A stretch of 64,000 nt of DNA from positions 248,001 to 312,000 of the forward strand of contig CAWGZJ010000007.1 in NCBI GenBank assembly GCA_963826975.1, given 5' to 3'. Made by a program: the position numbers and the translations under genes. The stretch's first letter is position 1. Each line of letters starts with the position of its first letter. The notes beneath the pieces were generated by a model. It had not been told where the DNA came from. It saw only the letters and a program-made list of their open reading frames with translations, and made no database searches. Shown in pieces: positions 8,892 through 17,277 of this stretch. Source of the DNA: Palsa-883 sp963826975 (GTDB lineage Bacteria > Pseudomonadota > Alphaproteobacteria > Acetobacterales > Acetobacteraceae).

Positions 8892-9722
8892 ATGACCGAC
8901 AAACCCGCAAAGCCCGTGTTGCTGACCGGGGCGTCAGGCGCGCTGGGGCGCGTGCTGACCAGGGCGCTTGCCGCCGAGGGATGGCGCCTGCGGTTGACCG
9001 ATATCGTGCCGTTCCCCGACCAGGTGCCGGCCGGCGCGGAATTCACCAAGGCCGATCTGGGCGACGGCGTCACCATCCTGCGGCTGGCGGAAGGCTGCCA
9101 GGCGATCGTGCATCTGGGCGGCGTTTCGGTGGAGCGGCCGTTCGAGGAGATCCTTGGCCCCAACCTGCGCGGCCTGTTCCACATCTACGAGGCGGCGCGG
9201 CGCGAGGGTGCGCGGGTGATATTCGCTTCCTCGAATCATTCGATCGGGTTTCATGAGCGTTCGGAAACGATCGGCGCCGACACGCAGTTTCAGCCGGACG
9301 GGTTCTACGGTTTGTCGAAAGCGTATGGCGAGCTGATGGGGCGGCTGTATTGGTTCAAGCACGGGGTGGAGAGTGTTTTGATCCGGATTGGCTCGTGTTT
9401 CCCGGAGCCGGTGAACGCGCGGATGCTGGCGACCTGGCTGTCCTACCCGGACTTCTCGCGGCTGGTGGTGCGCTGCGTGGTGACGGACAAGGTCGGCTGT
9501 TGCGTGGTGTGGGGCGCGTCGAACAACAAGCGCATGACCTGGTGGCGCAGCGACGCGCGCGAGGCGCTGAGCTGGGCGCCGCAGGACAGCGCCGATCCGT
9601 TTGCCGGACAGCTTTCCGGCAAGGTCAGCGATGATCCGGTTGAGGAACGGTATATGGGTGGCGGGTTCTGCTCGATCGGCTATTCGCGATCCGCGCCGGC
9701 TCCGGCCGGGTTGTTTGACTAG
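8892..9722 (+). CDS. NAD-dependent epimerase/dehydratase family protein, uronate dehydrogenase-like
   Basis: The 276-residue extended SDR has the nucleotide-binding loop LTGASGALGRVL at residues 10-21, a downstream ASSNHSIG stretch giving the active-site serine, and YGLSKAYGE supplying the Tyr-x3-Lys pair near residues 140-144. The lack of a large C-terminal domain and the tail with GGGFCSIGYS resemble bacterial uronate dehydrogenase (Udh), which oxidises galacturonate or glucuronate to aldaric acid lactones. Nearby genes for a sugar-acid dehydratase (12771) and an ACS-type MFS permease (13941) support the reading. Start ATG 8892 follows a GGGAGG site. Confidence 0.78.
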   Translation: MTDKPAKPVLLTGASGALGRVLTRALAAEGWRLRLTDIVPFPDQVPAGAEFTKADLGDGVTILRLAEGCQAIVHLGGVSVERPFEEILGPNLRGLFHIYEAARREGARVIFASSNHSIGFHERSETIGADTQFQPDGFYGLSKAYGELMGRLYWFKHGVESVLIRIGSCFPEPVNARMLATWLSYPDFSRLVVRCVVTDKVGCCVVWGASNNKRMTWWRSDAREALSWAPQDSADPFAGQLSGKVSDDPVEERYMGGGFCSIGYSRSAPAPAGLFD

Positions 9723-9732
9723 GGGTGCGCCC

Positions 9733-10935
9733 ATGGATTTCGATCTGACCTCAGAACAGCGTCGTCTGCGAGGCGAGGCACGGCGTCTGGCTGACACGGT
9801 GATCGCGCCGCGCGCGGCCGAGGTGGACCGGTCGGAAACCTATCCGTGGGACAATGTCGCCGCGCTGCGCGAGGCGGGCTTGATGGGCTACACCATCCCG
9901 CAAGCCTATGGCGGCGCCGGCGGCAGCTTCCTGGACGCGGCGATCATCATCGAGGAGATGGCGCGCGTCTGCGGTGTGACCGGGCGCATTGCCGTCGAGG
10001 CCAACATGGGCGCGATTTCTGCTGTCATGCAGTACGGCAGCGAGGCGCAGAAACGTCTCGCAGCCGGACTGGTACTGGGCGGCGACAAGCCGGCGATCTG
10101 TATCACCGAGCCCGAGGCCGGCTCCGCCGCGACCGACATGACCACGCGCGCCGATCGCCGCGCCGGGCACTACGTGATCAACGGCCGCAAGCACTGGATC
10201 ACCGGGGGCGGCGTGTCGCGGCTGCACCTGATCTTCGCCAGGGTGTTCGACGAGGCCGGGCGCCGCCAGGGCATCGGCGGGTTTCTGGCGGTGCGCGACG
10301 CGGCGGCGGGGACGCCGAACGGGCTGACCATCGGGCGGCGCGAACCGACGATGGGCCTGCGCGGCATCCCGGAGACCGAGGTGATCTTCGAGGATCTGGT
10401 GATCCCGGACGACATGGTGCTGCGCAACGCTGCCGGCGTGCCGCACGGCTTTGCCGAGTTGATGAACGCCTACAACAGCCAGCGCGTCGGCGCGGCGACG
10501 GTGGCGTTGGGTTTGGCGCAGGGCGCGTTCGCGGCGGCGACCGATTTCGCCCGCGAACGTCACCAGTTCGGCCGGCCGATCGGCGAGTTCCAGGGGCTGC
10601 AATGGATGCTCGCCGACATGGCGATCGGGCTGAACGCGGCGCGGCTGGGGATCCATCAGGCCGCCGCGCGGGTCGATCCGTTTCCGGATCCATTGCTGGC
10701 GGCGCAGGCGAAGGTGTTTGCCTCGGAGATGGCGATCCGGGTGACCAACGATGCGCTGCAGATGTTCGGCGCGCGGGGGTATTCGCGGGGGTTTCCGATG
10801 GAGCGGATGGCGCGGGATGCACGCATGTTCACCATCGGCGGGGGTACGGCGCAGGTGCTGCGGAATTTCATTGCAGGGAAGGTGCTGGGCTGGAAGCTGC
10901 CTCAGACGCGAGATGGTACGGCTGGGCCGGAGTGA
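9733..10935 (+). CDS. Acyl-CoA dehydrogenase-fold flavoprotein lacking the catalytic glutamate (possible desulfinase-like enzyme)
   Basis: The 400-residue product has the complete acyl-CoA dehydrogenase fold: CITEPEAGSAATD for FAD and substrate binding, HQFGRPIGEFQGLQ, and a C-terminal GARGYSRGFPMERMARDA. The usual catalytic glutamate is missing at both known sites: the YEGT position reads GGGT (Gly370), and the helix-G position used by isovaleryl-CoA dehydrogenase is Gln250 (NSQR). Arg85 sits in GVTGRIAVEA. From memory, 3-sulfinopropionyl-CoA desulfinases combine loss of the base, a Gln in helix G and an Arg near residue 84. It should not be called a normal dehydrogenase without that check. 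Start ATG 9733; ten bases after the preceding gene, so probably co-transcribed with it. Confidence 0.8.
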   Translation: MDFDLTSEQRRLRGEARRLADTVIAPRAAEVDRSETYPWDNVAALREAGLMGYTIPQAYGGAGGSFLDAAIIIEEMARVCGVTGRIAVEANMGAISAVMQYGSEAQKRLAAGLVLGGDKPAICITEPEAGSAATDMTTRADRRAGHYVINGRKHWITGGGVSRLHLIFARVFDEAGRRQGIGGFLAVRDAAAGTPNGLTIGRREPTMGLRGIPETEVIFEDLVIPDDMVLRNAAGVPHGFAELMNAYNSQRVGAATVALGLAQGAFAAATDFARERHQFGRPIGEFQGLQWMLADMAIGLNAARLGIHQAAARVDPFPDPLLAAQAKVFASEMAIRVTNDALQMFGARGYSRGFPMERMARDARMFTIGGGTAQVLRNFIAGKVLGWKLPQTRDGTAGPE

Positions 10936-11237
10936 GATTGGGCCAGTGGATCTCGCGACAGATCGAACTGGCTTAGCGTTGCGGTCGGTACGATCGACCT
11001 GCCGGCTGGTATCCTGCAACGCCACACGCGATCCCTGGTACAACAACTTGCGGGCGTTTGCCTCGCGCATGTGTCGCGCACCCCGCTGCGGCTGATGGCC
11101 GGATGATCGCTTGGCGAGCCCGGAGGCGGCGATGACGTGGTGAGCGGTGCGTCGGGACTTCCAAGCCGCTATCTTGACCGCTATGGGCGGCCGGACTGTG
11201 CCACGCTGTCCATAACGCTACAGTCGGGAGAACGTAC
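10936..11237. other. Intergenic stretch without a recognised gene
   Basis: About 300 bases between the acyl-CoA dehydrogenase-like gene and the GST gene. I see no convincing coding frame. TTGACC at 11174 could be a -35 element for the GST gene, but no good -10 stands at the correct distance. A GGGAGA ribosome-binding site precedes 11238. Confidence 0.4.
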
Positions 11238-11900
11238 ATGTCCGAGGGTCGCCTGGTGATCGGCAACCGCCGCTATTCCTCCTGGTCGTTACGTGGCTGG
11301 CTGGCTGTCCGGCTGGCGGGGCTGGACGTGGACGTGGAACTGATCCCGTTCAGCCGCCCTGGCCCGACCGAGGCGATCGGCCGGCTCTCACCCAACGGTC
11401 TGGTGCCCTATCTGGAGCATCGCGGCGCGCGGGTGTGGGAGTCGCTGTCGGTCTGCGAGTATTGCGCCGAGATCACGCCTGCGCTGTGGCCGGCGGACCG
11501 AGCCGCACGTGCCCATGCCCGATCGATTGCGGGGGAAATGCATGCCGGGTTCCTTGGGTTGCGCCAGGGGATGTGGATGAACCTCGGGCGCGATTTCGCC
11601 GGGCTCGGCCGGACCGCGGAGGCGCTGGCCGACATCGCGCGGATCGAGGCGGTGTGGGCGGCGGCACGCGAGCGCTTCGGTGGCGGTGGTCCATTCCTGT
11701 TCGGCACCGAATTCGGTGCGGCGGATGCGATGTATGCGCCGGTGGTCACGCGGTTCCTGACCTGGAAGCCGGAGATCGCGGCCGAGACCCGGGCTTATTG
11801 CGATGCCGTGCGCGCGTATCCTTTGGTTGCCGACTGGTACGATGCGGCAGCGGCTGAGCCGGATGACTGGCTGTTGCCGGACTACGAAACGGTGAGATGA
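11238..11900 (+). CDS. Glutathione S-transferase family protein
   Basis: The 220-residue cytosolic protein has the N-terminal thioredoxin-like domain with YSSWSLRGW at residues 13-21, carrying the Tyr/Ser residues that activate glutathione, the cis-proline segment NGLVPYLE near 56 and the glutathione-contacting ESLSVCEY near 70. The C-terminal helical domain contains GTEFGAADAMYAPVV, the family's N-capping box region. It would conjugate or transfer glutathione to an unknown electrophile. The stop overlaps the next gene's start as ATGA, so the two are translationally coupled. Confidence 0.9.
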   Translation: MSEGRLVIGNRRYSSWSLRGWLAVRLAGLDVDVELIPFSRPGPTEAIGRLSPNGLVPYLEHRGARVWESLSVCEYCAEITPALWPADRAARAHARSIAGEMHAGFLGLRQGMWMNLGRDFAGLGRTAEALADIARIEAVWAAARERFGGGGPFLFGTEFGAADAMYAPVVTRFLTWKPEIAAETRAYCDAVRAYPLVADWYDAAAAEPDDWLLPDYETVR

Positions 11901-12730
11901 ACCAGGAGCGCGCCGGCACGGGCCAGGTCGAGGCGGTCGATCATGTCGGTGTGGTTGGCCATGACCTGGCGGTGTTGGCGGCGCAGTACGAACGGCTCGG
12001 CTTCACCCTGACGCCGCGGGCGCTGGTCGGCGGCGGGCGCATCGCCAATCGTTGCGCGATGTTGCGTCAAGGTTATCTGGAGTTGATGGCCCTGGCGCCA
12101 GGCGGAAGCAGCGCGACACTGACGCGGATGCTGGCGCGTCACGCCGGTGCGCATGTCATTGCGCTGGCGATCGATGACATCGCGGCGACGGTGGCGCGGC
12201 TGCATCGCGCCGGGATCGACTGTCCGGGTGTGGAACAGTCCGAACGTGCGATCGACGAGACCGAACCGGCTGGACCGCGTGCCCGCTTCGCGCATCTGCC
12301 GGTGCCGGAACAGCCGGAAGCCCGGATCAACCTGATCCGGCACCTTACGCCGGAGTTGCTATGGCAGGAACGGTTCCTGCGCCATCCGAATCACGCCATT
12401 GCCATTGAGGAGGTCGTTCTGGTGGTCGCCGCGCCAGCCGAGAGCGCCGCGCGGTTTTCACGTCTGGCGGGGCGCCCGGTCGTGCCGGACCCGGAAGGTG
12501 GCTACGCGCTGGTGCTGCCGCGCGGCCGCGTCCGGCTGCTGAGCACAGACCTCGTGGAGGCGAAGCCGCCTGCAATACCATCGATCGTCGGTGTCACGCT
12601 GCGCACGGACGACGGGCGCGCGGCGATGGCGCAGTTGCTTGCTGCGGCGGCTATTCCGCATGGGGTTGCGCATGGTGCGGTGATCGCGCAGGCCGCCGCC
12701 GCCGGGGGTGTGGCGCTACGCTTTGTTTAG
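11897..12730 (+). CDS. VOC superfamily protein (glyoxalase-like domain)
   Basis: The 277-residue protein starts with EAVDHVGVVGHDLAVLAAQYERLGF, split here as HVGVVGHDL at about 16-24, the first beta-alpha-beta unit of the vicinal oxygen chelate fold. Two such halves are present, the second beginning near residue 170 (EEVVLVVAAP). Metal-binding residues probably come from His16 and later acidic residues. This architecture matches the glyoxalase-like family that is often coupled with GST or oxidoreductase genes. Reaction unknown. Overlaps the GST gene by four bases. Confidence 0.78.
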   Translation: MNQERAGTGQVEAVDHVGVVGHDLAVLAAQYERLGFTLTPRALVGGGRIANRCAMLRQGYLELMALAPGGSSATLTRMLARHAGAHVIALAIDDIAATVARLHRAGIDCPGVEQSERAIDETEPAGPRARFAHLPVPEQPEARINLIRHLTPELLWQERFLRHPNHAIAIEEVVLVVAAPAESAARFSRLAGRPVVPDPEGGYALVLPRGRVRLLSTDLVEAKPPAIPSIVGVTLRTDDGRAAMAQLLAAAAIPHGVAHGAVIAQAAAAGGVALRFV

Positions 12731-12770
12731 CGTGGGATTGGTCGTTGCCGGACAACGTAGGGCGGCGCTG

Positions 12771-13928
12771 CTACATATCCACTACCGAACCGTCTTCGTG
12801 CGGGCGCATGCGGATGGGCCTCGGGCGGTAGGGGAAGCGTCGTTCCGCGTCCGCCACCAGTTCCACCCCGATGCCCGGCGCGCCTGGAATGGCGATGAAG
12901 CCGCCGTGTTGATCGGCCAGGCCGGTGGCGAGATCGTTCCCCAACAAGGCCGAGCCGCCGTCAAGGTCTGGCGTGCGTGAGGGATATTCCTGGATCGCGA
13001 AGTTCGGGATGCAGGCGGCGATCTGCAGGCAGGCGGCGGTGCTGACCGGCGATAGCGGATTGTGCGGTACCACCCAGGCGTCGTGCGCCTCGGCGATCGC
13101 GGCGATCTTCTTTGCCCCGGTGATGCCGCCGCAGATGCACACGTCGGGACGCAGGTATTGCACGGCGTTGCGTGTCAGCAACGTCTGGAACTGGTACAGG
13201 CTGGTGAAGCGTTCGCCGGTGGCGATCGGGATGTCGATGTGCTCGGCGACCAGCGCCATGGCGTCGAAGCTGTTGGGGCGCAGCGGGTCCTCGAAGAACA
13301 TTGGGGTGTATTTCTCGATCCCCCGGCCCAGCGCGATCGCCTCCGGCGGGGTCAGCCGGCGGTGGATTTCGATGCAGAGATCGACCTTGGGGCCGACCGC
13401 CTCGCGCAGTCGGCGCACATTGTCGATCGCCGTCTCGATCTTGTCGGCGTGCGATTTGTAGTAGGGCGTGACTTCATCCTCGTCCAGCAGCGGGTTCAGG
13501 TGGCCCAGCGCGGTGAAGCCGGCTTCCTTCAGGCGCACCGCTTCTTCCACCAGCTTCTCGATCGTGCGACCCTTCACGTGGCCGTAGAGCCGCGCCTTGT
13601 GGCGCATCTTGCCACCCAACAACTCGTAGACCGGCACGTTGAAGAACTTGCCCTTGATGTCCCACAGCGCGATGTCGATCGCCGAGACCGCGCCGGTGAT
13701 CGCGCCGCCGGTGAAATGATTGGCACGCAGCATGACGTTCCAATGGTGCTCGATCGGGAACGGGTCCTTGCCGACGAGATATTCGCCGTACTTGGCGATC
13801 GATGCGGCTGAGGCTTCAAGCTGGCCCCAGGTGCCGGATTCACCCAGCCCGATGATGCCGGCATCGGTGTGCACCCGCACATAGAGAAACCGGTCCAGCA
13901 GCAGCGGTTCGACCTTGGTGATTTTCAT
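12771..13928 (-). CDS. Mandelate racemase/muconate lactonizing enzyme family protein, sugar-acid dehydratase (galactonate dehydratase-like)
   Basis: The 385-residue enolase-superfamily enzyme has the capping domain (MKITKVEPLLL) and a barrel with metal ligands in CIEIHRR, FFEDPLRP and ATGERF, and the catalytic His in VVPHNPLSPVS. The Lys-x-Lys base of mandelate racemases is absent and the His following the first metal ligand (EIHRR) is present, as in D-galactonate, gluconate and mannonate dehydratases. It should dehydrate an acid sugar to a 2-keto-3-deoxy acid. It lies 12 bases downstream of a same-strand MFS permease of the sugar-acid type, so the two form a transport-plus-dehydration operon. 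Confidence 0.85.
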   Translation of the reverse strand: MKITKVEPLLLDRFLYVRVHTDAGIIGLGESGTWGQLEASAASIAKYGEYLVGKDPFPIEHHWNVMLRANHFTGGAITGAVSAIDIALWDIKGKFFNVPVYELLGGKMRHKARLYGHVKGRTIEKLVEEAVRLKEAGFTALGHLNPLLDEDEVTPYYKSHADKIETAIDNVRRLREAVGPKVDLCIEIHRRLTPPEAIALGRGIEKYTPMFFEDPLRPNSFDAMALVAEHIDIPIATGERFTSLYQFQTLLTRNAVQYLRPDVCICGGITGAKKIAAIAEAHDAWVVPHNPLSPVSTAACLQIAACIPNFAIQEYPSRTPDLDGGSALLGNDLATGLADQHGGFIAIPGAPGIGVELVADAERRFPYRPRPIRMRPHEDGSVVDM

Positions 13929-13940
13929 AACGATCTCCCT

Positions 13941-15272
13941 TTACTCGCGCACACGCTCTAGCTTGCCCACCACGAAGATATATGAACACACCCCCAGCGC
14001 CGCGACACAGGCGATGAAGGTCAGCGGCAGGGTGAAATCACCGCCGCGCAGCAGCCAACCGACGATGATTGGTCCGGTGATCCCGGCCAAGCCGCCGACC
14101 CCGTTGAACACACCGCTGGTAAGGCCGATCAATCGTTCCGGTGCCGCCGCCGACACGAGCGACCAGTGGATCGAGGCCAGCCCATTGGCGAAGAAGGCCA
14201 GCGACAGGAAAGCGATGATCAGCGCTGGATCATTGACGAAATTGGCGCCGACGATCGTGGTGGACAGCGCGAGGCCGCCGATGATCGGCGTTTTGCGCGC
14301 GACGCTGAGCGACCAGCCGCGGCGCACCAGCATATCCGACAGCAGGCCCGAGCAAAGCACGCCGACGAAAGCGCCCAGGAACGGCAGCGAGGCCAGGAAT
14401 CCCGCCTTGATGAAATCCATATGCCGATAGGTGACGAGATAGGTCGGAAACCATGTCAGGAAAAATGTCGAGGTCATTCCCCAGGCGTAGTGACCGAAAT
14501 AGATGCCCCACAGTTTGCGCCGGCCCAGCACGATGGCGAAGTCGCGCCATGGCGTGGCGTCGTGCGCCTGATGGCGTGCGGTGATGCGTGCCGACAAGTC
14601 GGGGATACCGCCCTCGGCGCGGATCTGCGCGATCTCTGCCGCGTTCACCCCGGGGAAATCCGCGGGATCGCGATAGGTCCGGCGGAATGCAAATGCCCAG
14701 ATCAGGCCTAGCACGCCGGTCGCGAAGAAGATCGACGGCCAGCCGAACGTGACCTTCAGCCAAGCCAGCACCGGTGTCAGGAATGCCAGCCCGACGAACT
14801 CCGCCGAGGTGTAGACGGCGATGCAGGTTGCCCGCTCCTTCTCGCCGAACCAGGTGGTGGCGATGCGGTTGTTGATCAGGAAGCTCGGCACCTCGAACAA
14901 GCCGACCGTCATGCGCAGGATGATCAGCAAGATCACCCCGTTGACCAGGCCGAGCGACAGCGTTGCCAGCGACCAGAACACGATGGTCAGCGGGTAGAGC
15001 ACCCGCGGGTGCACCCGGTCGACCAGCCAGCCGCCGGGGATTTGCAGCGGCGTGTAGGACCAGCCGAAGGCCGAGAACACCAGGCCCATGTGCACCGGGT
15101 CGATGGCGAACTCGCTGGCGAGACCTGGTGCCGCGATCGAGAGGTTGCTGCGGTCCAGATAGTTGATCACCACCGTAACGAACAGCAGCGCCATGATGAG
15201 GAACCGTCGGCGCGAGGCCGGCACGACGGCCGCCAACGACGGCGCGCGCGGTGAAAACTCGGTACGCTGCAT
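13941..15272 (-). CDS. MFS transporter, anion:cation symporter (ACS) type, probable sugar-acid permease
   Basis: The 443-residue protein has twelve predicted membrane helices. VVINYLDRSNLSIAAP near residue 36 is the ACS-family signature in the first helix, and FGWSYTPLQIPGGWLVDR near residue 90 is the second. The family moves organic anions such as hexuronates, galactonate, glucarate and phthalate with protons or sodium. Placement directly before the sugar-acid dehydratase suggests its substrate is the acid used by that enzyme. It is divergent from the hydantoinase gene across a 171-base gap that must hold both promoters. Confidence 0.88.
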   Translation of the reverse strand: MQRTEFSPRAPSLAAVVPASRRRFLIMALLFVTVVINYLDRSNLSIAAPGLASEFAIDPVHMGLVFSAFGWSYTPLQIPGGWLVDRVHPRVLYPLTIVFWSLATLSLGLVNGVILLIILRMTVGLFEVPSFLINNRIATTWFGEKERATCIAVYTSAEFVGLAFLTPVLAWLKVTFGWPSIFFATGVLGLIWAFAFRRTYRDPADFPGVNAAEIAQIRAEGGIPDLSARITARHQAHDATPWRDFAIVLGRRKLWGIYFGHYAWGMTSTFFLTWFPTYLVTYRHMDFIKAGFLASLPFLGAFVGVLCSGLLSDMLVRRGWSLSVARKTPIIGGLALSTTIVGANFVNDPALIIAFLSLAFFANGLASIHWSLVSAAAPERLIGLTSGVFNGVGGLAGITGPIIVGWLLRGGDFTLPLTFIACVAALGVCSYIFVVGKLERVRE

Positions 15273-15443
15273 AGTCCCCCGGCCGGACGCTTCCTAGTTC
15301 GCCGGCGGCCAACGGGCACGCCAGGCGGACGGTCGAAAGTTTCTGCCCAACCCGGCTGGCCGTCCAGTGCGCGCAGGGCAACCCACCCTTGCGGACCGCG
15401 GCGGGACGCGGAACCATGCGGGTGGCGATTGGGAGGGACGGGG

Positions 15444-16871
15444 ATGGTCGATCTGGTGGTGCGTGGTGACATCGTGGTGACGCCGCAGGGGGTCGGCGCC
15501 TTCGACGTGGCGATCGCCGGCGAGCGTATTGTCGCGGTGGCGGCGTCGGGCAGCCTGCCGGTGCCGGATGGCGCGCGGCTGATCGATGCCACCGGCAAGA
15601 TCGTCATGCCCGGCGGGATCGATCCGCATGTGCATTGCAAATGGCATCTGCCCAACCCGGACGGCAGCGTCGGGCTGACCGACCCGCCGGATGTTGTCGG
15701 CCGTGCGGCGGTGCATGGCGGGACAACAACGATGATCGACTTCACGCGCGCCAGCCAGGGCGCGACGGTGCGTGAGGCGATCGAAAAGCGAGAGGCTGAC
15801 TGGAAGGGTCATTGCGCGTGTGACTATGCGCAGCACATCATGGTGGAGGGCGCGCTGCCGGTCGATCTGCCGGGGCAGGTCGGCGAGGCGATCCAGGCGG
15901 GGTTTCCCACGGTGAAGATCTTCACCACCGACATCACGCCGTCTCGCAAGGGACGGATGGTGGATTTCGGCGACATCTGGGAGGTGTTCCAGGTGCTGGC
16001 CGCCAATGGTGGCGTTGGGGTGATCCACTCCGAGGACAATGACATCGTGATGCACATGTACGGCAAGCTGATCCGCGAGGGGCGTACCGGCTTCGAGAAC
16101 ATGGCGGAGGTCCACAACACGCTGAGCGAGGATATTTCATTCCGCCGTGTGATCCGCCTGGCGGAGAAGGTGCAGGGTACCGCGCTTTACATGATGCACA
16201 CCTCAGCGGCCAGCGGTGTGTCGGCGATCCGTGAGGCACGAGCGCGCGGCGTGCCGATCTATGGCGAGTCGCTGCACCAATATATGTTGTATACTAAGGA
16301 GGATTATAGGACGCCGCGCGGGCAGATCTACCATACCTACCCGTCGCTGAAGTCGGCCGAGGATCAGGCGGCCTTGTGGTCCGGCACACTGGACGGCGCG
16401 ATCAACTGTGTGGCGACCGACGAGATATGTTGCACGCTGGCGAAAAAGCTGCAGGGCGCGCGGATCGATGACACCACCGGCGGCAATGCCGGTGTGGAGC
16501 CGCGCGTGGCGCTGATGTATACCGAAATGGTTGGCAAGCGCGGCTATACGTTGGGCCGCTTCGTCGATCTGGTGTCCACCAACGCGGCGAAGATCATGGG
16601 GCTGTATCCCCGCAAGGGTGCGATCGCGGCGGGGTCGGACGCCGATCTGTGCGTGCTCGATCCGACCGACCAGCGGGTGATCCGCGCCGAGGAATTGCAC
16701 GAGGCAGACTATACGCCCTGGGAGGGTCGCAAGATGGCGGCGTGGCCGTGCCTGACGCTGCTGCGCGGCAAGGTGGTGATGGAGAACGGTGCGTGGAAGG
16801 GCAGCCTGAGCGACGGGAAGTGGCAGCACCGCAAGGTGGCGGCGGAGATGTTGGCGGGACCGATGCTATGA
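15444..16871 (+). CDS. Dihydropyrimidinase / D-hydantoinase family amidohydrolase
   Basis: The 475-residue cytosolic metalloenzyme has the amidohydrolase layout: HVH at residues 62-64, the carboxylated lysine Lys158 in FPTVKIF, a histidine in VIHSED, another in MMHTSAA, and the acidic residue in CVATDEIC where hydantoinases have an Asp. It would open hydantoin or dihydropyrimidine rings to N-carbamoyl amino acids. ATG 15444 is preferred because a GGGAGG site sits nine bases upstream; a TTG start five codons earlier lacks one. No carbamoylase is adjacent, though amidases occur at 7516 and 60101. Confidence 0.88.
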   Translation: MVDLVVRGDIVVTPQGVGAFDVAIAGERIVAVAASGSLPVPDGARLIDATGKIVMPGGIDPHVHCKWHLPNPDGSVGLTDPPDVVGRAAVHGGTTTMIDFTRASQGATVREAIEKREADWKGHCACDYAQHIMVEGALPVDLPGQVGEAIQAGFPTVKIFTTDITPSRKGRMVDFGDIWEVFQVLAANGGVGVIHSEDNDIVMHMYGKLIREGRTGFENMAEVHNTLSEDISFRRVIRLAEKVQGTALYMMHTSAASGVSAIREARARGVPIYGESLHQYMLYTKEDYRTPRGQIYHTYPSLKSAEDQAALWSGTLDGAINCVATDEICCTLAKKLQGARIDDTTGGNAGVEPRVALMYTEMVGKRGYTLGRFVDLVSTNAAKIMGLYPRKGAIAAGSDADLCVLDPTDQRVIRAEELHEADYTPWEGRKMAAWPCLTLLRGKVVMENGAWKGSLSDGKWQHRKVAAEMLAGPML

Positions 16872-16971
16872 TGTTTCGCGTGCTGTGATATGTCGCGGCG
16901 GCGCCCGTTGCTAACCTGTCGCTACCGTTTCATGGCCAGCCATGACGAGTGGGCAATGATCGGAACGCCGC

Positions 16972-17277
16972 ATGACTGACGCCGAGTTGCGTGGGTTGTT
17001 GATAGACTGCCTCACGCTGTGGGGCGTCGATGGACGCGTGGCGGCCGGTGAGGCGGGAATGGAGATACGCACTATGGACGGACTGTTCGTCGTGCAACAC
17101 GCGCCGGCCGATATGCACCCGGTGCGCTGGCTGCTGCAATCTCCACCGCGCCGCGCAGCCGGCCGTCCGCCGCGCGCAGCACCCTCGATCGGCGCGCTGT
17201 TGAGTGCACTGCGCAATGCGCTGGGCGCCGAGCGTGGGGTTTCGTTACGTATTGGTGCGGGAGGTCTTGTCGCATGA
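16972..17277 (+). CDS. Small protein of unknown function
   Basis: A 101-residue product, MTDAELRGLLIDCLTLWGVD at the N-terminus, then a region rich in Pro, Arg and Ala. I do not recognise a domain. It is likely real because its stop overlaps the start of the TPR gene in an ATGA junction and no competing gene covers the region. The central APADMHPVRWLL segment may be a short beta-hairpin. Function unknown. Confidence 0.5.
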   Translation: MTDAELRGLLIDCLTLWGVDGRVAAGEAGMEIRTMDGLFVVQHAPADMHPVRWLLQSPPRRAAGRPPRAAPSIGALLSALRNALGAERGVSLRIGAGGLVA

